A stretch of DNA of 64,000 bases from Bacillus sp. HMF5848 (GCF_003944835.1 NZ_RWIV01000001.1:2465001-2529000), one strand, 5' to 3'; counted from the first letter of the stretch, positions 44,845-54,420 are shown. The notes: a model not told the origin generated them from the sequence alone. Program-made: numbers and translations.

Positions 44845-45465
44845 CTATATAACATGAAGCAAATCTGCCGGTGAATACACCATGTAATCTGGATTGGCCT
44901 CTTTTACTACTTCGAATGAATCGTAGCCCCACCCCACCCAAATCACAGGTATTCCAACCCTTTTACACGCAATAACATCACGTTCTTCATCACCTACATA
45001 CTTCACTTCAGATTCGTCTAAGTTATTATCTTTTAAAAATTTCCGTATTAATTTATCTTTCCCAAAAAGTTTACTTGAACATATAACATCCGTTACACAC
45101 GTAATATTGTTTTTTTCTAAAAAAGTTAAAATATTCTCCTTAGCGTTTGAAGAGATAATAACAATGGTATATCCTCTCTCTTCAAGTTCCTGAAGCATCT
45201 CCCTCACACCTTCTACCAGTGCTACGTCCTGAATGGATTGGCGAAACAGCTTGTAGAAATGTGGCATAATCATAGGAATCTTATACATAGGAAAGTTCAA
45301 TAGTTTACTTCGTTCACTCATTGACAAACCCTTTAGCATGTCAAGGTCTGAGAACTTTATTTCTTTAGCATTATATTTATTAGCAAGACTATTCCAGCTT
45401 GATACAATCGCTTTTTGTGAATCCACTAACGTTCCATCAAAATCAAATATGACACACTTAATCAT
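44845..45465 (-). CDS. HAD-superfamily hydrolase (phosphoglycolate phosphatase-like)
   Basis: A 206-aa HAD hydrolase with motif I DFDGTLVDS (nucleophile Asp8, acid Asp10), motif II VIISSN, the Lys of GKDKLI and motif IV YVGDEERDVIACKRVGI. The cap is the helical type of the phosphoglycolate phosphatase/beta-phosphoglucomutase group. It removes phosphate from a small molecule; the substrate is not clear. AGGTGA precedes ATG. Confidence 0.85.
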   Translation of the reverse strand: MIKCVIFDFDGTLVDSQKAIVSSWNSLANKYNAKEIKFSDLDMLKGLSMSERSKLLNFPMYKIPMIMPHFYKLFRQSIQDVALVEGVREMLQELEERGYTIVIISSNAKENILTFLEKNNITCVTDVICSSKLFGKDKLIRKFLKDNNLDESEVKYVGDEERDVIACKRVGIPVIWVGWGYDSFEVVKEANPDYMVYSPADLLHVI

Positions 45466-45697
45466 GTATTATTCACCTCGTTGGGTTTTGAGCCAGAGTG
45501 ATTACAAATTTTTTTCACAACAGAATAACTATATCACATTTTTTGAAAAATATGGGCTCGCTGGGCGAAGAACTATCAATTCAAGAACAATAAATACGAA
45601 TGCATGATATTCACCCATTTTTCAGGTTGACGGGCTCTAATTTCATATAGGTGAGTATAATGTAGTGCAAACAACTATTACGAAAGGACGTGTCATT

Positions 45698-45916
45698 ATG
45701 TATTCAAACATGAATGCAGCACCTAATGTTTCTGCTAATATGAATATTGCACCAACTATGATGGATAATATGGCTCCAACACCAACTTATACAATGCCAG
45801 CTTACACTGCTCCAGCTTATGGATATGGTGCTCCTGCTTATGGGGTTAATCCATTTGTTTTAATAGTAGTGTTGTTCATATTATTAATCATCGTTGGCAG
45901 CAGCTTCTACTGCTAA
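45698..45916 (+). CDS. YjcZ-family small sporulation membrane protein
   Basis: A 72-aa peptide: a Met/Asn/Pro/Ala/Tyr-rich part with APAYGYGAPAYG repeats, then the hydrophobic end FVLIVVLFILLIIVGSSFYC. That end is the mark of the YjcZ/YuzM family of small sporulation-associated membrane proteins. GAAAGGACG precedes ATG 45698, and a strong terminator follows. Members lie in spore membranes or coats; the exact role is unknown. Confidence 0.8.
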   Translation: MYSNMNAAPNVSANMNIAPTMMDNMAPTPTYTMPAYTAPAYGYGAPAYGVNPFVLIVVLFILLIIVGSSFYC

Positions 45917-45975
45917 GAAAGAAGCATGGGGACGGTTCTTATACTGCCTTTAATCCGTCTTCCTCTACAAACAAA

Positions 45976-45998
45976 CGCCCTTCACAACATGAAGGGCG
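45976..45998 (+). terminator. terminator of yjcZ-family gene
   Basis: A perfect 8-bp stem CGCCCTTC / GAAGGGCG with a 7-nt loop, followed by ATATTTTTG. Just upstream (about 45928-45955) is a partial copy of the GGGGACGGTTCT intergenic repeat. The remaining sequence to 46253 shows nothing I can support. Confidence 0.8.
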
Positions 45999-46253
45999 AT
46001 ATTTTTGTATAAGAGTATGGGAAGTATTTGAGATCCGTGAAACATTACAAGGTTCAAATCTTATTACATTCATTTATTACATAACTAAGAGCGTGAATCC
46101 CTTATTAATACTTGTGTTTTTAGGAGTAGTATGGATAAATCATATTTTCCAAAAAACTTTCGAACTTGAAAATTGATAAAATGAATCCTTCACATATCTC
46201 TTTATAATAATAATAATCTTGTCATCATCGGTATCTCATCGCATAGGAGATTA

Positions 46254-46835
46254 TTAACTGGTAACTAAATGATTCACTATCTTTCTAAGAAGAATATTAC
46301 CTAAATCAAAGAAAATCCAACAGTAAATGAATGAACAGCCTAAAAGGATAGCGTAATCGAAAAAGGATGTAATTTGTATAGGTCCTAAAATAGGGAATTT
46401 AAACAACAGTAGCAAAATCATGATTCCAAAAATAAGAGTAATACTAGAAACAGAAATAATCCAAGCCCGCTTTTTTAACAAAATTAGACCAAGCCCAAAT
46501 GATACTCCTAATAAACCGGTTGTAAATGGAAATGTAAAAAACTCACTTGGTTGTAAAATCAACAACAGTAAAGTAGAAATGATATAAGTATATATAATTC
46601 CACGTTTTGAAATAAGCGAAGCAATCATAACTGGAAAAGTTGAAAAAGCACTCATAAAAAGACCTATAACTGGAATGTAGTTCCCTGAAGATTGTAATAA
46701 AGCCGAAAGTGCTGATAGCAAAGCAATTTGTGGGAGATTATTTCTTATATAAATTTTTGTAACAACTAAAGGATGAAACAAGTAGCGATAGATGTATAGG
46801 TTCTTCACTACTTTCTTTGGAATATAATCTTTCAT
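46254..46835 (-). CDS. integral membrane protein, ECF-transporter-S-like
   Basis: A 193-aa protein with about five or six membrane helices: LPQIALLSALSALLQSSGNY, PVIGLFMSAFSTFPVMIASL, IIYTYIISTLLLLILQPSEF and others. The pattern of short loops with GLFMSAFSTFPVMIASLISK recalls the DUF2232/YybS-type and ECF substrate-binding subunits. That is a fold guess only. ATG at 46835 follows AAGGAGGGG. No transporter ATPase is nearby. Function unknown. Confidence 0.55.
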   Translation of the reverse strand: MKDYIPKKVVKNLYIYRYLFHPLVVTKIYIRNNLPQIALLSALSALLQSSGNYIPVIGLFMSAFSTFPVMIASLISKRGIIYTYIISTLLLLILQPSEFFTFPFTTGLLGVSFGLGLILLKKRAWIISVSSITLIFGIMILLLLFKFPILGPIQITSFFDYAILLGCSFIYCWIFFDLGNILLRKIVNHLVTS

Positions 46836-47018
46836 GTTCTCCCCTCCTTGATTTATGGGTCTACAGAAAGAATATATTCCTATGTATGAAAGCATATGTA
46901 AAAATGAAGCTATTCATTTTAGATAAGGCTATCAATAAGTAGTATTGTTCGAATGAAGATGTTCAGTTTTAAAGTCTTTAACTCATCTTTCATTAGTGGT
47001 GAATCCTTTATTTACAGT

Positions 47019-47780
47019 CTAGCGTTCATAACAATCATCACTGCTTGTTGTACCGGGAATGACACAACCTTCTGGACCACACTCTTCTAATTGTTCTCTC
47101 TCAAGCTGCTTTTGTTGCCACTCGATGTCAATCGTCGGAGAGAATTTCTCTGGATAGCGAATATACCACCGTTGTTTTCGAATAAGAAAATTGTCTGGAT
47201 CAATCGACAATGCTTCGTCTAACTCCTGTAAAGCTTTCTCCTTCTCTCCATTATTTGAATATTGCAACGCAAGTTTAAACTTTGTTTCAGCAAGCTGCTT
47301 TTCTAGTTTTGATACCTCTGCTGAAGGTTGATAGTACTCATCCTCTAATGTAATATGGTCTATCGTTCCTTCTATTAAATTCTCAATAGCGTTAACATGC
47401 TCATCGTTATGAACGCTGAAACCTTGTTTTACTAGCTTAATGGTCCCTTCTTTATCTAAGAAGATTCCATTTGGGACAATCTTAAACCCAAATAAACTCG
47501 CTAATTTATTTTCTGTATCAACGACTGTTGGAAACGTTATATCCTTCACATACGGTCTAACAACGTCAGAGCCTTGAATGTCTACAGATACGGAAAGTAT
47601 TTCAAAGTCATTATCTTTGTTTTTTTCATAAAAATTCTGCCAAACTGGCAGCTGGTCTCTACATCGTCACCAAGATGCCCACATAAAAAGCAAGGTTTTC
47701 TTTCCTTTAAAGTCATCAATATAGACATCATTACCGGTCAAGTCAGAAAGAGTAACATTCTTCATTTTAGAAAGTAGCAT
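47019..47780 (-). CDS. TlpA-like thioredoxin-fold protein with TPR tail, candidate selenoprotein (U-R-C)
   Basis: Read through one in-frame UGA (47669-47667), this is a 253-aa redoxin: NVTLSDLTGNDVYIDDFKGK, LLFMWASW-U-R-C-RDQLP, then ILSVSVDIQG and the cis-Pro loop KIVPNGIFLD. The UGA follows WASW, where thioredoxin-like proteins have their first active-site Cys; Cys40 is two residues on, so the site is U-x-C, one residue shorter than CxxC. A TPR-like helix pair (160-205) and a CGPEGCVIP tail follow. AAGGAGG precedes ATG 47780, and a SECIS-like hairpin follows the UGA. A nonsense mutation is the alternative. Confidence 0.78.
47637..47651 (-). promoter_or_regulatory. candidate bacterial SECIS element of the tlpA-like gene
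   Basis: On the minus strand CTGCCA-GTT-TGGCAG: a 6-bp perfect stem with a 3-nt loop whose first base is G. The loop begins 22 nt after the UGA. Stem length, loop size, G position and distance all fit the published bacterial SECIS limits. Confidence 0.65.
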
Positions 47781-48600
47781 TTCATAACCTCCTTATAATT
47801 AGTTTATAGCTTTTTTAAAGATGGCACAACAGTCCTGAATGGACATGATCAAACCACAAATGACCTCAGATAGTTCGCCTTATTACAGTCCAGAACTCAA
47901 TTGCCTTTTCCTACTTTCTATTTTCCTTACTTACCTCTTCGTCTGTGAATGAATCTGACAGTTAAAGACCTTTCTGAACTTGAATTTCTAGTACTTCTTG
48001 AAATACCTTATTACTTTGGCATCCGAAACTGAATTAATTCATCGTCCAAAGAGTGAAAACACCCAATCTAAAGATTAAAAACTCCCTAAAAAGTTCAGCA
48101 AAGAGGAAAATACTTTAAATAGGTACAGAGTCGACATGGAATGAGTATGTAGTCGACAAGAAATGGGTATGTATTCGACAAATTAAAGAAACATAAATTT
48201 AAATCAACCACAGAGATTATTGAAGACTAATAAAAATTAGTTTTAAGCGTAGGCAAAAACACTTTTGTCCACTATTATTGAACCATTTCTTCTAATACGA
48301 ATAATATGATATTGCCATTAACGCCATTCTCTCCTTAAATACCTCCTAAGAGGAACGAACAGGTCTGCAAAAACCTGTTCGCCAAAAATCGTTACTTATG
48401 ATGTAATACAAAAACTTTACTACTTTTAATAATTGATTAAGCTTGCCTCTTACCATCAATTACTCTGTATCCAGTTCTTATAAACGAAGCAGGTGGCACT
48501 GTTCTTTTTAGGGATACATTCTATATTTCTCCTAAGTCAGGCCTGAAACATCAACGGACTCCTTTTTTTCAAGTATCCGTATTATTCTAAAAAACTATCT
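47781..48600. other. long intergenic region with 22-bp direct repeats
   Basis: About 820 bp with no supported gene. At 48130-48180 three units beginning GTCGACA/TTCGACA are spaced 22 bp apart (GTCGACA-N8-GTATGTA type). The rest is AT-rich and shows stops in all frames. Confidence 0.5.
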
Positions 48601-48879
48601 GTAGACCATGATGTCACTGATCCGTCAAAAAAAGGGCGGGTACGATTATAGAAGATTAACCAAAGTGAGAAGCAGTTTACCGTTGATATATTAGTAGATG
48701 GAAATATGTTCGGAGAAACATCGACTTTACCTCTTAGTGACCAAGATGTCGCTAACATGGCCGGATCAACAAGAAAAACACAAGTGCTATCATGAGTCAG
48801 CTAAAAACGGAGGATTAATAAAAAATTACGTCTTGCCATCAATGTTGATAGAATTAATGATGTATTAGAAGAATTATAA
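48601..48879 (+). pseudogene. decayed Crp/Fnr-family regulator
   Basis: The plus strand reads KKGRVRL, a TAG stop (48649-48651), then KINQSEKQFTVDILVDGNMF and GETSTLPLSDQD, the cyclic-nucleotide-binding domain of Crp/Fnr proteins. It jumps straight to VANMAGSTRKT, the recognition helix of the Crp helix-turn-helix, and after a frame change to SQLKTE and a final INVDRINDVLEEL. The N-terminal third and the dimer helix are missing. At least one nonsense codon, one internal deletion and frame changes make it non-functional. Confidence 0.75.
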
Positions 48880-48917
48880 ATTTATAGAGTGAGCTACTAC
48901 TACTGCTCACTCTATTC

Positions 48918-50342
48918 TTATCTAAACCATTGAATATATTTTTTAATAACTTTAGGGATCCACCCTGCAAACAAAGCTTCACGCCAGTATAAATCTGCCG
49001 TTCGTTGTACAGCTGCAGCATGATTGGGATATGGGTGAATAACTTGCGAGATATCTCCTAGTTTTCGTTTATATTTCTTCGCGAAAACTACCTCTTGCAT
49101 CCAATCTCCCGCCCCTTTGCCAATAGCATGCGCACCAATGATATAGCCTTTTTTGTCTGTTAGAACTTTTACGAAACCGTCCGTTTCATGGTCCGTAACA
49201 AAACGATCGACATCATGTAAATTCATTTTATATACGTTAACATCAACATTCTTTTCTTTAGCTTGTTCTTCGGTTAATCCAAGATGAAAGATCTCGGGAG
49301 ACAAATACGTATTCCACGGTACCGTGTCATAGTTAGCCTTTCTTCTTAAGCCGAGTACAGCATTCTGGACAATAAGTTTCCCTTCCATGCCTGCAACGTG
49401 AGTAAACGGCATCTTTCCTACCACATCCCCAATGGCGTAAATAGATGAATCACTTGTTTGTAAATACTCATTTACTACGATATAGCCTTTGTCACTTGTT
49501 ATTACATTCGTATTTTCTAATGCTAAAGAATCTGAATTTGGAATTCTACCAACCGCAATGAGTATGTCATCTGCTGGAATTTCCAGTACCTTCTCATCTT
49601 TTTTAATTATAACTAGCTTTTCATTATTTACGATTTTGACCTCCTCAACGGAGGCATTTGTATGAATTGATATTTCCCTAGAAAGACTATCTGTTGCCAA
49701 ATTCCTGATTTCTTCATCTTCACGTATTAAGATTTCGGGCGCACGTTCTACAACTGTTACATTACTACCTAGTCTTGACATGGCTTGAGCCATTTCTAAA
49801 CCAATAGGTCCCCCTCCAACAACGAGAAGATTTTGAGGTACATGCTCAAGATCAAAAATAGTTTCATTTGTGATAAAACCGGCTTCTTTTATACCTTTAA
49901 TAGGTGGAATAAAAGGTCTTGAACCTGTTGAAATCACTATTTTCTTTCCATAAATAACCTCTTCCCCATTAATATGAACTTCATGGCGGCTAAAAAAGCT
50001 TCCTTTTCCTATATACACATCAATCCCTAAACTTCTAAAACGATCAGCATCATCATGCTTTTGGATTGTTGCAATCGCCTCTTTTATTCTCTTTTTTACT
50101 TGCTTCATATCAACGGTACCTTCTAAATTAAATCCAAGGTCAGAGGATTTTCTAGCTTCATGTACTATTCTTGCTGTTTCAATAAGAGCTTTAGATGGAA
50201 CACATCCATAATGCAAGCAGTCTCCACCAGGCTGCTCTTCTTTTTCTATGAGAGCTACTTTAGCGCCTAATGATGCTGCACCAGCTGCAGCGGTTAGTCC
50301 TCCAGCACCCCCGCCAATGACAATCAGGTCATATTTTTTCAA
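48918..50342 (-). CDS. FAD-dependent pyridine nucleotide-disulfide oxidoreductase
   Basis: A 474-aa class I flavoprotein of the lipoamide dehydrogenase/mercuric reductase group: FAD site VIGGGAGGLTAAAGAASLGA, redox pair in GGDCLHYGCVPSKA (Cys42, Cys47), NAD site LLVVGGGPIGLEMAQAMSRL, and second FAD motif IYAIGDV. The C-terminal catalytic HPYPNHAAAVQ holds the His of the His-Glu pair. No N-terminal metal-binding domain and no C-terminal vicinal Cys, so it is not a mercuric reductase. It is downstream of a TVP38-type membrane protein on the same strand, a pairing seen in other bacteria. Substrate unknown. Confidence 0.85.
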   Translation of the reverse strand: MKKYDLIVIGGGAGGLTAAAGAASLGAKVALIEKEEQPGGDCLHYGCVPSKALIETARIVHEARKSSDLGFNLEGTVDMKQVKKRIKEAIATIQKHDDADRFRSLGIDVYIGKGSFFSRHEVHINGEEVIYGKKIVISTGSRPFIPPIKGIKEAGFITNETIFDLEHVPQNLLVVGGGPIGLEMAQAMSRLGSNVTVVERAPEILIREDEEIRNLATDSLSREISIHTNASVEEVKIVNNEKLVIIKKDEKVLEIPADDILIAVGRIPNSDSLALENTNVITSDKGYIVVNEYLQTSDSSIYAIGDVVGKMPFTHVAGMEGKLIVQNAVLGLRRKANYDTVPWNTYLSPEIFHLGLTEEQAKEKNVDVNVYKMNLHDVDRFVTDHETDGFVKVLTDKKGYIIGAHAIGKGAGDWMQEVVFAKKYKRKLGDISQVIHPYPNHAAAVQRTADLYWREALFAGWIPKVIKKYIQWFR

Positions 50343-50453
50343 TGTATAAGCACTCCCTTAATTAAGTGTGACTTAATTTCGTGTTAGGCCGACCTTTTAT
50401 AATGCCTTTTCGGTCCACCAATGTATGTTTGAATCTATTTTCTTGCATGTGAA

Positions 50454-51125
50454 TCAAGCGTTGTTCTTCTCTCCATTTTTTACAAACCCTAGTTTTTCTC
50501 TCAAGGAAGAGCTGGCCATGACCGGGAGAATTGCAAAGGCAACAAAAACAAGTAGAGCTAAACCTAACACCCACCAAGATGAAGCTAAAAGACTAGATCC
50601 AAGAAAGTTATAAGCAAATGTCGCCGGAATCATGCCAATGACGGTCGCGACAAGAAAATGAGTAAAGCGGACCTTTGACAAGCCTGATATATAGCTAATC
50701 ATATCGAAATTAAACAGCGGAATAAACCGGAGAAGAAGAACATAAAGAAAGCCGTTTTTCTCAAGCTGAGTTTCAATAGCTTTGCCTTTCCCTTTCCATC
50801 TTCCCTTCACAAATTTACTTCCAAGCACTCGTGCAAGAAAGAAAGCAAGAATCGCTCCTGCTGTTGCACCAACAATGGTATAAATGGTCCCCCAAAAAGC
50901 TCCAAATGCTAAGCCTGCTGCTAAAGAAAGAATCGAAGCAGGAAACAAAATCAGAGGTCGAATGCTATAGATTAAAATGAAAATCACTGGCGCAAACACT
51001 CCAAATGATAAGATCCATTCTCGGATCATGTCAGGTTTTACATTTAAGTAAGAATTATTAAACCATATTAGACCTATTATGATAAGTAAAACTATACCTA
51101 TATTTAACATTGTTCTTCGATTCAT
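50454..51125 (-). CDS. TVP38/TMEM64-family (VTT domain) membrane protein
   Basis: A 223-aa DedA-related VTT protein with about six membrane segments. Family marks are RPLILFPASILSLAAGLAFG, FWGTIYTIVGATAGAILAFF LARVLG and LLRFIPLFNFDMISYISGLS. VTT proteins are linked to lipid scrambling or transport. ATG 51125 is taken as start; upstream ATG codons in frame (51140, 51185) are possible. It lies about 110 bp ahead of the FAD oxidoreductase gene on the same strand. Confidence 0.82.
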   Translation of the reverse strand: MNRRTMLNIGIVLLIIIGLIWFNNSYLNVKPDMIREWILSFGVFAPVIFILIYSIRPLILFPASILSLAAGLAFGAFWGTIYTIVGATAGAILAFFLARVLGSKFVKGRWKGKGKAIETQLEKNGFLYVLLLRFIPLFNFDMISYISGLSKVRFTHFLVATVIGMIPATFAYNFLGSSLLASSWWVLGLALLVFVAFAILPVMASSSLREKLGFVKNGEKNNA

Positions 51126-51825
51126 TTTTTCATCTCTTTTCATTATAATCAATAATAATATCAGTGGGTGGACAAACCAGTTCAAGAATGGTAGGTTCCA
51201 TTAATTGTCTCTACCTGTAAGTTGTTAAAAAATGAGAAATCTTAACATAATACTAAGCCTGTATTCAATAACGATACCCCAACCTAAATACGAATTGACT
51301 TTATTCTACACTAATATAATTCACTTTCTATTTCTGTAAGCTTACATAAAGACTAATATTTAAACTCGTATGTTTAGGACAAATTTGAACAGACTCTTAG
51401 TAATAATTAGATTCAACAGGAAAATTGGATGGTACATAAACGTTTGTTTTTGATCGAGAATACAAAAAGTCACCAGCTTGGTATTGATGGAAGATAACGT
51501 AAGATATTTCTTGCGGACAGAAGTAACATTGAAAAATTAAATTGGATGGATTGATTCATACAACTCGCTTTCTACTATTCTAGTTATGATAATAATTACG
51601 GTCTTTTCTCTTGTTAGATCTGCTATGTTTTCAAAAATAAACATTAAACATTAAACATTACAAGCTGTCGAGTAAAAGTCTCGACAGCTTTATGATATTA
51701 GTTAAATTCAAATTACAACTTAGTAATTAAGCTTGAGTTCTTTCAAGGTTAATGTTGTACTACTGGCTAGTCACATTGTATTTATAATTGATAATTGATA
51801 ATCTTTTTATAACAACCTTTTGTGA
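51126..51825. other. intergenic region with one terminator
   Basis: About 700 bp. The only clear structure is the hairpin at 51662-51690. Several short frames are broken by stops and none shows a family pattern. Confidence 0.5.
51662..51690. terminator. orphan intrinsic terminator
   Basis: An 11-bp perfect stem AAGCTGTCGAG / CTCGACAGCTT with a 7-nt loop followed by TTAT. No gene ends directly beside it, which suggests a lost or unrecognised transcript. Confidence 0.7.
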
Positions 51826-52890
51826 TTATTTCTCACAAGCATAGCCATCTTTGTCACGGTCATGCTTTGAATCATAAGCTGGGTGGTCCTGTGACACACC
51901 ATTAGGATATACTTTTCTTAATTCAGTACAGTTTTTATATGATTCTTTTTGATTAGTTGCCGGAGGCGTTGAAGTAGTATCTTTATCAGAATCCTCGGTT
52001 GCTGGTGGCGGCTCATTTGTGTCTGTCCCGTCAAGATCACCCTTTGTAGTACCTTCTGAACCATACGCCCACAAACCAGTTCCCTTTTCTCTTGCTTCAC
52101 GTGCGAACTTTCGGAACAACTCACTGTATTTCACATCAGGCGGATAAGTCGAAGGTTCAGCATATCCATTTAACACAAGCTCGGCATTGAACATCTTATT
52201 CCGGATTTCTTGCTCGTTTAAGTCATCGGTCGGCACTTCAAACCAAACGACACGAAGCAATCTCCCGTATCGATCTGTTTCGGATACATCCCTTTGCATA
52301 TATACCCTTTGCCCTTCTAGGCGAGATGTCGTATATTTACTTGCTTCTTTACCATACTCTTCTGTTCGAGTCGTTGATTCAGGTGTATTCACCCCAATAA
52401 GACGGACTTTTCGACCATTCTCTGTCACAAATGTATCACCGTCCACCACTCGTCCTACTGTTACTAACTCAAGACCAAGTTCTTCTAGATTACTTTGCTG
52501 TTGGTTTTCTTGGGTCTGTGATTCTTGTTTTTCTTGTACTTCCTCTACCTCTTGATCAGGTTTATCTTCAAAAACCTTTGGTTCACTCTGCTGCTCATCA
52601 GAAGATTCAGTTTGATTTTGCTCCTGATCATCCTGTTCTGTTACGTCTTCTGTTTTTTCTTGTTCATTTACGTCTTCCTGTTCAGCAATGTCCTCTGTAG
52701 CGTTCTCTGTAACATCATTGCTATCAGCCGGTGGAGCGTTTACTGCCGCGATAACAAACACGACAAAACTGACACCTGCTATGATAAGATTTCGCTTTGT
52801 TGTCCCTTTTTTCTTAAAAAATGAGAAAGCAGCCATAATAATAAAAACAGGTACAGCCAAAAAAGCAATAATCGCTAATGTATCCCACAT
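51826..52890 (-). CDS. membrane-anchored thermonuclease with excalibur domain
   Basis: A 354-aa protein: one N-terminal membrane segment (DTLAIIAFLAVPVFIIMAAF), a long acidic Glu/Gln/Asp linker (about 55-135), a staphylococcal-nuclease domain (about 140-280) with VVDGDTFVTENGRKVRLIGV NTPE, EGQRVYMQRD and DRYGRLLRVVW, and a C-terminal excalibur motif DRDKDGYACE. The Ca2+-dependent nuclease would act outside the cell on DNA or RNA. ATG at 52890 follows GAGGGTG; a longer frame is not supported. Confidence 0.88.
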   Translation of the reverse strand: MWDTLAIIAFLAVPVFIIMAAFSFFKKKGTTKRNLIIAGVSFVVFVIAAVNAPPADSNDVTENATEDIAEQEDVNEQEKTEDVTEQDDQEQNQTESSDEQQSEPKVFEDKPDQEVEEVQEKQESQTQENQQQSNLEELGLELVTVGRVVDGDTFVTENGRKVRLIGVNTPESTTRTEEYGKEASKYTTSRLEGQRVYMQRDVSETDRYGRLLRVVWFEVPTDDLNEQEIRNKMFNAELVLNGYAEPSTYPPDVKYSELFRKFAREAREKGTGLWAYGSEGTTKGDLDGTDTNEPPPATEDSDKDTTSTPPATNQKESYKNCTELRKVYPNGVSQDHPAYDSKHDRDKDGYACEK

Positions 52891-52970
52891 AATATTTTCA
52901 CCCTCTAGTTGTATTGTCTTTAGTAGCATTATCAAATAAATACGTAATTATTAAGCTTTGTAAGGCAGTG

Positions 52971-53073
52971 TGGGGACGGTTCTCAGTTTGCCATTGCTCG
53001 GAAGAGCGGGGACGGTTCTCACTTTGCCTTCGGTCGATCATTCTGGCAGGATGAGAACCGTCCGAGACTGTTG
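52971..53073. repeat. GGGGACGGTTCTC palindromic intergenic repeat
   Basis: Two forward copies (TGGGGACGGTTCTCA at 52971 and CGGGGACGGTTCTCA at 53008) and one inverted copy (ATGAGAACCGTCC near 53051) with GCC/GGC-rich spacers. A further inverted end, GAACCGTCCCCTGTTTGCC, lies at about 53203-53221, so the cluster extends to the next gene. Confidence 0.85.
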
Positions 53074-53223
53074 AAAAAGTGACAAATCAGCTAAACAGAA
53101 GGTAATCATTCACAATATGTAATTACTTATTCTCTTAGTTACACCTATATCTCGTTAGCGGTTTGGCTGAATTCGACAAGGTATGTTTTTTTCAGTGCTC
53201 TCGAACCGTCCCCTGTTTGCCTC

Positions 53224-54420
53224 TTATACTTGATCCATTTCATACCACTCTGGATTATTTGGGCTACCATCATACGCAATTTCTGAAACGTAAGGATATT
53301 GTTTAGTGTTGTTAAAGATTTGAAACTTTGCCTGAAAATTAATACTTGTGTTATGTTCATACGGATCAATACCTGCAAAGAATGACGGTGTGGTTGCGTG
53401 ATTAGAAATGGTAAACGCCAAGTCTAAGACACCGGTTCGCTTTGGAACAAGTATTGTATTTTCATTAAACGTTATTACATCTTGTTCCGCTTCCTCTATG
53501 TAAAACAGCGGTTCGTGGTGTAAATATGGTGTTCCTTTTTCTTGCCAAGCCGCCACTACGTTATCATAGTCTTTCACCTGAATAGTATGATGGAAATAGG
53601 GTGCGTGAAAGATGCGAGTAAATTCTATTTTTGATTTTTCATAAGGATTACCGGACCTGTCCTTGACAGCATCAACCCATCTTAACTTAATATGAAAATT
53701 TGAAATCGGAATTAACAAATATGCATAAACTCCTATTCTACTTTCTCTAGGTGCAGCAAAACATTTAAGTCTTAAGTTTGTTGCTGTCATATAAACAGAT
53801 TCCACATCTTTTTCATTATCGTCTTTAATGTCAAGTATATTGGTTAATTCTTTCAACTCACCAACAGCTTGAATATCTTTTAGTCTTCCTATTATTCTAT
53901 GAAAATGCAAAAGAATATATATACCTAAAATTGTAAATACAAGCAACCAAAACTGTTGAGACGAGTCATAGCCAAGTAAAGAAACAAAAAATATCCACGA
54001 AAAAATAACAAACATAATACTTTTTTGTGATACAGATATTACAACGCTCATGTATTTATCTTCATTGCTAAAGATAATGCCATACTTTTTAACAGCCGCA
54101 GACATGTCTCTAGAGATTTTTTCAGGATCCTGCTCTTGACGTGACGCAGCTACCATTTGCCAGTAAAGCTCTCTGCATGTCTGAATCTTATGCTGCATAT
54201 TCAATGACACAAAGATCGCCACTAGTCCCATTAAACCTAATAATCCTGACGTAATCCCGAACATAATGGTAATAATAGTTCCCGAATCCGTGAATCGATA
54301 CCCATAAATATGATTAATAACTAATAAACAACAAGACAAATATATGATGAAAATAAACCAATACAGCTCATTACCTGTGAGTTTCTGACTAAACTCATGT
54401 AACGTTACTTTCTCTTTCAT
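53224..54420 (-). CDS. large membrane protein of unknown function
   Basis: A 398-aa protein with two N-terminal membrane segments (WFIFIIYLSCCLLVINHIYG; IITIMFGITSGLLGLMGLVA), a cytoplasmic-looking stretch with KISRDMSAAVKKYGIIFSNE, two more segments (SIMFVIFSWIFFVSLLGY; LLVFTILGIYILLHF), and a 200-residue soluble C-terminal domain with many beta-type patterns. I do not recognise the family. Single gene; its end abuts the intergenic repeat cluster. Confidence 0.6.
   Translation of the reverse strand: MKEKVTLHEFSQKLTGNELYWFIFIIYLSCCLLVINHIYGYRFTDSGTIITIMFGITSGLLGLMGLVAIFVSLNMQHKIQTCRELYWQMVAASRQEQDPEKISRDMSAAVKKYGIIFSNEDKYMSVVISVSQKSIMFVIFSWIFFVSLLGYDSSQQFWLLVFTILGIYILLHFHRIIGRLKDIQAVGELKELTNILDIKDDNEKDVESVYMTATNLRLKCFAAPRESRIGVYAYLLIPISNFHIKLRWVDAVKDRSGNPYEKSKIEFTRIFHAPYFHHTIQVKDYDNVVAAWQEKGTPYLHHEPLFYIEEAEQDVITFNENTILVPKRTGVLDLAFTISNHATTPSFFAGIDPYEHNTSINFQAKFQIFNNTKQYPYVSEIAYDGSPNNPEWYEMDQV

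Noticed and set aside
45999-46176. Open frame with a membrane-like stretch (PLLILVFLGVVWINHIF)
   Set aside because: No start codon or ribosome binding site in frame; it begins inside a terminator hairpin.
48918-50342. Mercuric reductase (merA)
   Set aside because: The N-terminal metal-binding domain and the C-terminal Cys pair of MerA are absent; only the shared flavoprotein core is present.
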